This document shows, piece by piece, positions 19,428 to 26,137 of a DNA stretch of 26,137 bases (positions are counted from its first letter, which is position 1; each line of letters begins with the position of its first letter). Source of the stretch: Leptospira alstonii serovar Sichuan str. 79601 (GTDB taxonomy: Bacteria; Spirochaetota; Leptospiria; Leptospirales; Leptospiraceae). The notes beneath the pieces were generated by a model that worked only from the letters and a program-made list of their open reading frames with translations, searched no databases and had not been told where the DNA came from. The translations under genes and the position numbers were made by a program. The stretch is taken from the NCBI RefSeq assembly GCF_000347175.1, contig NZ_ANIK01000083.1:1-26137 (forward strand), read 5' to 3'.

Positions 19428-20195
19428 ATGAACACTCCCTCTAAGGGCAACCTCGTTTTAGTTTCTGTTTCTCTGGGAAATCCGGGAGATATAACTCAAC
19501 GGGCAAAGGAATTATTAGAACATTCTGATATACTCATAGGAGAGGAATCGCGGACGACTTCGACCCTTCTCAAATCACTTTCCATTTCCAAGGAATTTAT
19601 CCTCTGCAACGAACATACGATTCCCGAAGAAATTCGAGCACTTGCCGAAACCGTAATGAACTCTAATATTACCGTTTTGATTTCCGACGCGGGAACTCCG
19701 GGGATCGAAGATCCCGGCCTAGAACTCGTTCGGGAAGTTTTAAGTCGGGGAGGTAAGGTTCAATGCGCGCCCGGTCCGATCGCATTCGGAGCGGCTCTGA
19801 GTATTTCCGGTTTTAAAGTTTCTCCGTTTACGTTTTGCGGTTTTCTTTCGAGGGAATCTCCGGAACGAAAAAAAGAACTGAGCCGTTATCTTAAGCCAGG
19901 ACATACGATCGTATTTTATGAAACACCTTACAGATATAAGGCCGTTCTTCACGACTTGGATTCCGTTTTGAAAGAGACGGGAGAGGATCGAACGATCTTT
20001 TTCTGTTTGGATCTGACCTTGGATTCCGAATTTCAGTTTCGAGGAAAGTTAGGCGAACTTTTAAAAATTTTGGATACTCTTCCTAAAGGAAATCCGGTCA
20101 TCGTTATTTCGCAAAGAAAGGGACAACCGAATCAAAGATCTTTTTCAAAGGGCGGTCCCCAAACTTCTTCGAAACGTTTTAAGGGAAAGAAATAA
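19428..20195 (+). CDS. RsmI-like SAM-dependent (tetrapyrrole-methylase fold) methyltransferase
   Basis: This 255-aa protein has the RsmI layout: [19 protein letters not shown] near the N-terminus (RsmI usually reads TPIGNLxDITLRA), [12 protein letters not shown], the SAM-pocket block [23 protein letters not shown], and FYETPYRY (family FYEAPHR). RsmI methylates the 2'-O of C1402 in 16S rRNA. The altered first motif and several non-consensus positions make this a divergent member, possibly a paralogue of a canonical RsmI elsewhere. The C-terminus is a basic Ser/Gln/Lys tail that could contact RNA. It stands alone with 197 bp of upstream space and a remnant gene convergent to it. Confidence 0.78.
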   Translation: MNTPSKGNLVLVSVSLGNPGDITQRAKELLEHSDILIGEESRTTSTLLKSLSISKEFILCNEHTIPEEIRALAETVMNSNITVLISDAGTPGIEDPGLELVREVLSRGGKVQCAPGPIAFGAALSISGFKVSPFTFCGFLSRESPERKKELSRYLKPGHTIVFYETPYRYKAVLHDLDSVLKETGEDRTIFFCLDLTLDSEFQFRGKLGELLKILDTLPKGNPVIVISQRKGQPNQRSFSKGGPQTSSKRFKGKK

Positions 20196-20256
20196 AATAA
20201 GAGACCACAAGTGTAAATCCAGTGATGGATTAAATTTTAGAGACACTACTTTTCTC

Positions 20257-20848
20257 TTAAACAACCGAAACTTTAAAATTTTCTCCGTCTTCATTCGTTC
20301 GACGAGTTGTATTCGTATCGGTGGAAACTAAGTCCCAATTTCCTTTTGAAAAACGATACACGTTAGAATCTATCGGATCCGCCAAGGGTTGAATTTCCAC
20401 AGTCAGAGATTTTTTGGGTTCGATTCGTTTTCCTCCTTCGTCATAAAAAGCGAGATAAAACATGCCGGTCGATTCTAAAAGAAGATTCGGACCTATCTGT
20501 GTGGGAATTCCCGCAAAAAGAAAATCCGCATGGTTTTTCAGGATTGTGATCCTTGCTTCCACTTTTTGAGAATTGGAAAAGGCACCTGCGGGGATTTTGA
20601 GTTTTAAGGCGCCTGCGTCTAAAATAGTTTCCTGATAAGATAGAAAGGATTCGATAAACGGCTTTAAAATCGAAAAGCCTAAAGAATTAACGTTCGAAGA
20701 GGATTTGGAAATTTCCCAACGATCTTCTTGTTTTGCGATGATTCGATTTCTTTCTTCCTGACTTAACGTTGGATCGCTCGGGTCGACTTGCGCGTTGATT
20801 CGAAAAGAAGAGTGTAAAAAATACGGAGTAAGCAGAGAATTGATTCAT
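20257..20848 (-). pseudogene. Frameshifted remnant of an exported protein gene
   Basis: A minus-strand frame is open from about 20848 to the stop at 20257, but its only usable start (GTG 20562) gives just 101 residues. Upstream the same frame reads INAQVDPSDPTLSQEERNR and DAGALKLKIPAGAFSNSQKV without any ATG, GTG or TTG. An ATG at 20848 in the neighbouring frame encodes MNQFSAYSVFFTLFF, a signal-peptide-like start. Dropping one T in the T4 run (A4 at 20803-20806 on the plus strand) would join them, ending the signal at INAQ, for about 196 residues. I read this as an exported protein gene with a 1-bp frameshift, perhaps also shortened at its 3' end. No Shine-Dalgarno precedes the ATG. A sequencing error remains possible. 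Confidence 0.5.
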
Positions 20849-20974
20849 AAAAAAAATATCGATTTTTTAGCGATAAACTTTAGAGCTGAAATTTTTTATT
20901 CTATCTTCATTCAAATTTTTATCTAAACGATCGCTTTGTCGGGTCAACGATTTAGCAACGAAAAACTCTTGAAC

Positions 20975-20991
20975 ACGGACTTAAAGTCCGT
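20975..20991. repeat. 17-bp palindrome, ACGGACTT-a-AAGTCCGT
   Basis: A perfect dyad of two 8-base arms around one central A, in the gap between the SDR-like gene end (21092) and the remnant gene. It could be an operator or a hairpin base. The 20849-21091 interval otherwise contains only AT-rich sequence. Confidence 0.4.
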
Positions 20992-21091
20992 CCCAAAGTA
21001 AAATCTGCGGCAAATTTTTCCTTCTCGAATCCAAATTTATTCGGTATCAGGTATTTTTCGGGCGATTCCGGTATTGTAGAATATAGTAATA

Positions 21092-21940
21092 TTAGAATTT
21101 ATTCAAATACTCAGGCATTTCCGGAAGGGAATTTTCCGTCCAGGTCCAAGCGCCTACAAGAGAAACGATCGGCGCCGATTCGCCTTCTAAAATGGAAACT
21201 AACGCTTTTTTGAGGTCGTCCTGAGACGTTAACCGAAACGACACGTTTGGAAATCGGTGAGCGAAAGAAGCCTCCTCCTGTTTGGAGACGTATTCCAAAA
21301 AGAAATCCGGAAAGTTCATTCCCGATTCCTTTTGAAGTTTGAGAAGATTTTGCAAATCGGGATCCTGAGATTTTTTCCCCATCCTTTGCAGTATGATCGT
21401 AATTCCTCGAACGCTTTGACTGAAAAAAGATCCGGCGCGGATGATCTTTCGTCGACTCGGATTTTCAAGAGCCCATTCTTCCATTTTCTTTTTTACATAA
21501 GCTAAAGATCCGTAAAAGGGTTGTAGATGCGGTCTGTAATAATAAGCGGAGTACCCGACGCTCAAAGTCGGTTTTAGCTTGGCTTCGATGGCAAGCATCG
21601 GATCCATACAAAATTTCAAAGCGTCCTTCACGTCGCTTTCGGGAGTTTCGGAAACCGGATAACCCAGGTTTCCTCTTGCAGGCGTATAGACAAACAAATC
21701 GATCCGGGAAATCCCGTTGTTTGTAAGTTGTTCATAAAGACGCGCAAGAGAATGGTTCGGGTTTTCCAAATTGATCTCGGTGATCGTAAGATCCGCTTCT
21801 TTCAAGGGAGAGTTTTTGCTCGTAGTAGCGATCAAGACCAAGTTTTCTTTTTTGGATTCGGCATATTCTCGGATTGCGGAAACCGCGCTTTGTCCTGCCA
21901 CGCCGCTCGTTCCGATAATCAGTGCGTATTTTTTTTCCAT
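21092..21940 (-). CDS. SDR-like NAD(P)-binding protein
   Basis: From ATG 21940 (GGAGAG 9 bases upstream) this is a 282-aa Rossmann-fold protein. An ATG at 21976 would add 12 residues and has no better signal. The glycine motif IIGTSGVAGQSA has Gly10, Gly13 and Gly16. The candidate catalytic pair is Tyr148-Lys152 (AYVKKKMEEW), in the classical SDR YXXXK spacing. The usual NNAG motif after strand 4 is replaced by VYTPARGN. It is probably an oxidoreductase or an atypical SDR that binds a nucleotide without redox activity; substrate unknown. It is not closely linked to its neighbours: 175 bp separate it from the pseudouridine synthase end. Confidence 0.7.
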   Translation of the reverse strand: MEKKYALIIGTSGVAGQSAVSAIREYAESKKENLVLIATTSKNSPLKEADLTITEINLENPNHSLARLYEQLTNNGISRIDLFVYTPARGNLGYPVSETPESDVKDALKFCMDPMLAIEAKLKPTLSVGYSAYYYRPHLQPFYGSLAYVKKKMEEWALENPSRRKIIRAGSFFSQSVRGITIILQRMGKKSQDPDLQNLLKLQKESGMNFPDFFLEYVSKQEEASFAHRFPNVSFRLTSQDDLKKALVSILEGESAPIVSLVGAWTWTENSLPEMPEYLNKF

Positions 21941-22115
21941 GAGTTCGTTCTCTCCGACCGGGAAACTCTTTCTCAAACGTCGTTCTTTGTCTTTCTATTT
22001 TTAGCTTAAGTTCGTGGAGAAAGTTTAACTCTTGCGTCATTCTAAACTAAAGCAGAACGGCTTCCTAAGGGGCGCGTTGTGGGTCGAAACATATAATCGC
22101 TTTTGCATTTTTATA

Positions 22116-22916
22116 TTAATTTAAAGGGAATTTGGAAAAAATAGAAGAGTCCAAAGAAATCCCGTCCAAGAATTTTTGAAAGTCAAAAGGCGGAGGACAG
22201 AAAATTCTTTCTTCTTTGCCGTCTTCCGTTTGAAAAGAAACTCCCATTGCGTGCAGGAGAGATCTATTTACGGTATGCAAGTTCGAATGTTTTTTGTTAG
22301 GTGAAGTCTTTAAAACGGGACGTTCGGTTTTTTTCGAAAACCGATTTTTTCCCGTTTCGACTTTTATTCCCGAGGAAGAATCCGACGAACTGACCGCTCC
22401 GTAAACCGGATCTCCTAAAATCGGATATCCCTTTTCGCTCAATTGAAATCGGATCTGGTGTCTTCTTCCCGTATGAAGTTTTGCGAGTAACACCGAATAA
22501 TGTTCTTTCGGATTTTTTTTTAAGGTTAAAAATTCGGTGACCGCTTTGTCTCCGCCCGAAAAAACTTTACGCACTTTTTTGTTTCCGTCCTTGATATAAC
22601 AGGTTTCCGTAAAGTGTTCCACTTCGGGAACTCCGGAAGCGACGCAGAGATAAATTTTTAGGGAAGATTTTAAGATTCGGTCGGCTTCTTTGTTTTTATC
22701 GGGATTTTTACAAAAAAATACGAGACCGCTCGTATCCAAATCCAATCGATTTACGGTTCGGAGATATTCGAGGGAAAGTTGTTTTTGAAGTCGGTCAGTA
22801 AAATTTATCCTTCCGGAATCCTTGGTCGCGTGAACGGGAATCCCCGGAGGTTTTTCCGCAAAAAGATACGATTCATTTTCATAGAATATTCTAATATTAG
22901 AATGTTCTTCAGGCAT
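22116..22916 (-). CDS. RluA-family RNA pseudouridine synthase
   Basis: This 266-aa protein has the RluA-type catalytic motif (family HRLDXXTSG) as NRLDLDTSG, with the nucleophile Asp at residue 59 and Asn in place of His. It also has HTGRRHQIRFQLS, ILGDPVYG and a closing LLHAMGVSFQ block. There is no S4 domain at the N-terminus. A polar Ser/Lys-rich insertion of about 40 residues (about 178-220) interrupts the second half and is unusual. Substrate RNA (23S rRNA or tRNA) cannot be told. The start codon lies within the last bases of the upstream MarR gene if that gene is read through its T-run shift (8-bp overlap), suggesting the two were once a coupled operon. Confidence 0.87.
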   Translation of the reverse strand: MPEEHSNIRIFYENESYLFAEKPPGIPVHATKDSGRINFTDRLQKQLSLEYLRTVNRLDLDTSGLVFFCKNPDKNKEADRILKSSLKIYLCVASGVPEVEHFTETCYIKDGNKKVRKVFSGGDKAVTEFLTLKKNPKEHYSVLLAKLHTGRRHQIRFQLSEKGYPILGDPVYGAVSSSDSSSGIKVETGKNRFSKKTERPVLKTSPNKKHSNLHTVNRSLLHAMGVSFQTEDGKEERIFCPPPFDFQKFLDGISLDSSIFSKFPLN

Positions 22917-22964
22917 TTTGTCTTCTTAGATCCAACAAGGAACTTCTGAAATTCTTTTCATCCC

Positions 22965-23360
22965 TCAGAATGGAAAAAAAAGTTTGTCCGTGTTTTCTAC
23001 GATGTGAACCGCTTTTCCTACGAGTTCCTTTCCCTCGGTTGTGAGAAAAAGACAATTGGCTCTGGAATCCTCAGGATCAGGCTGTCTAACGAGTAACTTT
23101 TTGGATTCGAGACTTCGTAAAACCTTGGAAGTCATCATCACGTCCGTTTTTGCGTGTTCTGCGAGACGGACCTGTGTGGCTTTCTGAGAGGTTTCTTCAA
23201 ACCAGGCTAAACTCGCCAAAAGCACGAATTGAACGTGTGTTAAATCCAAAATCGATAAGTTTTCTCGGATTCGTTTTTGCCAGAGGTTCGTGATCTGCCA
23301 AAAGAGAAAACCAGTGCTTTCGTCCGCCTGGGATTCTGTGAAGATGGATTTCGGTTTCAT
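22965..23360 (-). CDS. MarR-family regulator, C-terminus cut off at a T8 run
   Basis: The 131 residues contain a winged-helix MarR domain: LDLTHVQFVLLASLAWF, VRLAEHAKTDVMMTSKVLRSLE (recognition helix) and LLVRQPDPEDSRANCLFLTTEG (wing with the typical D-R signature). Members are usually about 140-150 residues with a final dimerisation helix. Here the frame ends KLFFPF right after T8 (A8 at 22974-22981, plus strand). Adding one T gives 16 more codons after LFF, beginning SILRDEKNFRSSLLDLRR and ending at 22909, as expected for a MarR C-terminus. So the gene is frameshifted, phase-variable or mis-sequenced. A second A8 run lies a few bases before the ATG on the coding strand, and no Shine-Dalgarno is evident. 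Confidence 0.85.
   Translation of the reverse strand: MKPKSIFTESQADESTGFLFWQITNLWQKRIRENLSILDLTHVQFVLLASLAWFEETSQKATQVRLAEHAKTDVMMTSKVLRSLESKKLLVRQPDPEDSRANCLFLTTEGKELVGKAVHIVENTDKLFFPF
22974..22981. repeat. A8/T8 homopolymer inside the marR-like gene
   Basis: Eight A on the plus strand (T on the coding strand) sit at the point where the MarR frame ends early. Slippage by +1 (or -2) on the coding strand restores a family-typical C-terminus. Confidence 0.75.
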
Positions 23361-23617
23361 GGCTTTTTTTTCGGGGGATATGTTTCATTCTATTTTTTTA
23401 TCCTCGATTGTAAAGTTGGAATGTTACGGATTTTTTGACTTTGAAATCCTTGAGTTTGGATCAAAATTCTAAATGAAATCCGGTCCGTCATCTGCGTTCG
23501 ACTCCGAAAGCGGCAGGGATCGAAGTGAAAATACTGCAATGCAACAGGCTCTTGATAAAATTTGAATAGTAACGATCGTATTTCCTGTTGCTTTGCAGAT
23601 TGAAACGAAGAGCCCGG

Positions 23618-23651
23618 TCCGGTTCCTTGCATAAAAGTGCAAGGAACCGGA
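23618..23651. terminator. 14-bp perfect hairpin with 6-base loop
   Basis: The arms TCCGGTTCCTTGCA and TGCAAGGAACCGGA flank the loop taaaag. The stem is GC-rich enough to be stable, but no T-run follows on either strand, so it is not a classic intrinsic terminator. It may be a repeat-family hairpin or a processing site. Confidence 0.4.
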
Positions 23652-23667
23652 GCCGCCCCGAATTCTC

Positions 23668-23682
23668 AAATGTGGGAACTCC
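23668..23682. repeat. Dispersed GGGAACTCC-type repeat, copy B
   Basis: AAATGTGGGAACTCC, followed here by cc, so the core is the full palindrome GGGAACTCCC extended to GTGGGAACTCCCAC. Confidence 0.6.
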
Positions 23683-23704
23683 CACGCAATCGCAAGTCTC
23701 GATC

Positions 23705-23719
23705 AAATGTGGGAACTCC
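23705..23719. repeat. Dispersed GGGAACTCC-type repeat, copy C
   Basis: A third AAATGTGGGAACTCC in the same orientation, 37 bp after copy B. The two share tcaaatgtgggaactcc, including the two preceding bases. Confidence 0.6.
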
Positions 23720-23830
23720 TATCCTAACTTGCAGTAATCCTTTGAAGAACCGTCGGGCGCGCGAGTTGCCAATCGGGTCATCTCACGCCTACGTCGAACG
23801 AGCGTTATTTACGGGAATCCTAGTTTTGGA

Positions 23831-23851
23831 TTGACAGAATTCTGCTATATT
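23831..23851 (+). promoter_or_regulatory. Possible promoter of the XRE-cupin gene (extended -10)
   Basis: TGCTATATT at 23843-23851 fits an extended -10 (TGNTATAAT-like). TTGACA at 23831 is too near (about 9 bases to the -10) to be its -35, so the extended -10 would act alone. Initiation would fall near 23858, leaving a very short leader before the ATG at 23868. Confidence 0.35.
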
Positions 23852-23867
23852 AGACAAAAAAAGAGAA

Positions 23868-24482
<615 letters not shown>

Positions 24483-24605
24483 ATAAGGGCCTTATCAAAA
24501 TCATCGGCTTTTTTTATCGGAACATCCGCCAATCGTTTTTTAGTTTTCAATTGGCATAATCTTTCTTATTTAACGTAAATTCAATGTTAGAAAGTTTGGG
24601 CGAAT

Positions 24606-24644
24606 CCCTCACCAGTTTTTTCTTGCGGAAAAAACTGGTGAGGG
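24606..24644. repeat. Perfect 17-bp stem hairpin with 5-base loop
   Basis: CCCTCACCAGTTTTTTC pairs exactly with GAAAAAACTGGTGAGGG across the loop ttgcg. The T6/A6 block lies inside the stem and no U-tract follows, so it is not a standard terminator. The flank reads gagggacc, as does the hairpin at 26087-26111, suggesting a dispersed hairpin family. Confidence 0.6.
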
Positions 24645-24661
24645 ACCGCGCTTTCTGCTCC

Positions 24662-24723
24662 AATCAACAAATTGATAAATCGCTCTAAAAGCGAAATTTT
24701 TTCGTTATTCCAATTTGTTGATT
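24662..24723. repeat. 13-bp inverted repeat enclosing a smaller stem
   Basis: aatcaacaaattg (24662-24674) is the exact complement of caatttgttgatt (24711-24723). Between them cgct/agcg forms a second small stem. It could fold as a branched RNA structure upstream of the exported protein gene, or be the ends of a degraded element. Confidence 0.45.
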
Positions 24724-24859
24724 CCGCTTCAATCGCTTTCGCATTTGTTATACCGAGCTCACATTATTTAGTATTAACATTCGATATTAAAAAAGATCTT
24801 TCCATTCTTTGTCCGCAAAGTAGAATTCTCCGGATATTTCCTTTAGGAATTTAAAAAGA

Positions 24860-25799
<940 letters not shown>

Positions 25800-25822
<23 letters not shown>

Positions 25823-26085
25823 CATCTGATTTCTAACCACTGATCCCTAGTATGAACTCGTAAGTTTTTAAACGAACGGTAAAACCCGGATCCTTCCATG
25901 CCGTTATAATAGATAAAACGGAAAAATTTTAACCTGACATCTGATCTCTAACCACTGATCCCTAGTATGAGCTCCTACGTTTTTAAACGAACGGTAAAAC
26001 TCGGATCTCTTCCATGCCGTCCTAATAGATAAAACGGAAAAATTTTAACCTGACATCTGATCTCTAACCACTGATCCCTAGTAAG
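25800..26085. repeat. 115/116-bp tandem repeat, about 2.5 copies, starting inside the last gene
   Basis: Copy 1 is 25800-25914, copy 2 is 25915-26030, and a partial copy 3 runs from 26031 to about 26085. Each begins aaaacggaaaaattttaacc, which in copy 1 encodes the last codons and the TAA stop of the preceding gene. Copies 1 and 2 differ by fewer than about 12 bases. Unit boundaries are set by alignment, so ends may be a few bases off. Confidence 0.85.
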
Positions 26086-26086
26086 A

Positions 26087-26111
26087 GTCCCTCCCTAAAA
26101 AAGAGAGGGAC
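26087..26111. terminator. Hairpin gtccctccct-aaaaa-agagagggac
   Basis: Ten-base arms with one mismatch sit just past the tandem repeat, where copy 3 diverges. No T-run follows within the window. It shares gagggacc with the hairpin at 24606-24644. It may end the upstream transcript or be a repeat-family hairpin. Confidence 0.35.
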
Positions 26112-26137
26112 CTGGCGGCGGGGTTCTTCTTAACGGA

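Larger units (their letters stand above)
23361..23867. other. Intergenic region with hairpin and two GGGAACTCC repeats
   Basis: About 500 bp between the marR-like gene and the XRE-cupin gene has no credible gene; the short frames seen in it run across the hairpin and repeats. Contents: a strong inverted repeat at 23618-23651, two AAATGTGGGAACTCC copies 37 bp apart, and a promoter-like sequence just before the XRE start. Confidence 0.5.
24483..24859. other. Intergenic region with two inverted repeats
   Basis: These 377 bp between the XRE-cupin gene and the last gene contain a 17-bp perfect hairpin (24606-24644) and a wider 13-bp inverted pair (24662-24723). A 60-codon frame at 24672 begins inside the second repeat and shows no coding character. 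No T-run terminator was found. Confidence 0.5.

Noticed and set aside
23197..23388. Alternative MarR start at 23388 reading through the upstream A8 run
   Set aside because: It is out of frame with the MarR domain and would need a second slippage event; the evidence is weaker than for the C-terminal T8 run.
23668..23719. Two repeats 37 bp apart considered as a CRISPR fragment
   Set aside because: The repeat is only 15-17 bp, there are just two here with a third far away, and there are no cas genes.
23637..23834. 65-codon frame in the intergenic region before the XRE-cupin gene
   Set aside because: It starts in the loop and arm of a hairpin and runs through two GGGAACTCC repeats; no protein-like features.
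24672..24854. 60-codon frame before the last gene
   Set aside because: It begins inside an inverted repeat, has no ribosome binding site and ends just before the real start at 24860.

Overview
The window reads as chromosomal DNA of a Leptospira species. This is a judgement from protein style, not a database match. Supporting it are the fused isobutyryl-CoA mutase, many secreted proteins of no obvious family, a spirochaete-type lipobox protein, an IS110-family transposase (IS1533-like elements are known in this genus), and short GGGAACTCC-type repeats that I associate with Leptospira. Species cannot be assigned. No rRNA, tRNA or CRISPR array was seen.

Layout. 1-1350 is an accessory edge: the 5' end of an IS110-family transposase running off the window, an orphan 159-aa ORF, gene-poor DNA, and a 101-bp miniature inverted-repeat element (MITE). 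1351-5568 (minus) holds icmF and a PlsC-type acyltransferase, so CoA-thioester and phospholipid metabolism. 5705-9580 (plus) is a tightly packed cassette: a PAP2 membrane phosphatase, a Wzx/MurJ-like flippase and a predicted outer-membrane beta-barrel protein. It looks like a surface-glycan or lipid handling unit. 9560-14210 (minus) is a secreted protease locus: an unknown exported protein, an HtrA-like serine protease with PDZ domains, a paralogue that kept the PDZ part but lost the catalytic triad, and then a receiver-HATPase regulator 43 bp downstream.

14439-20195 (plus) carries a tandem rhodanese-like protein with no active-site cysteine, two small envelope proteins (one a likely lipoprotein just downstream of a second MITE copy), a DCC/DUF393 thiol oxidoreductase, an M23 endopeptidase abutting a HAD phosphatase, and an RsmI-like methyltransferase. 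20257-23360 (minus) holds a 5'-frameshifted gene remnant, an SDR-like protein, an RluA-type pseudouridine synthase, and a MarR regulator whose C-terminus is cut off at a T8 run. 23868-25822 (plus) holds an XRE-cupin regulator and an exported protein of unknown function. The stop-codon region of that last gene has been copied in a 115/116-bp tandem repeat.

The points most worth following are the MarR homopolymer switch or lesion, the MITE pair, the protease/pseudoprotease pair, the phosphatase-flippase-barrel cassette, and the rhodanese with Asp at both active-site positions.
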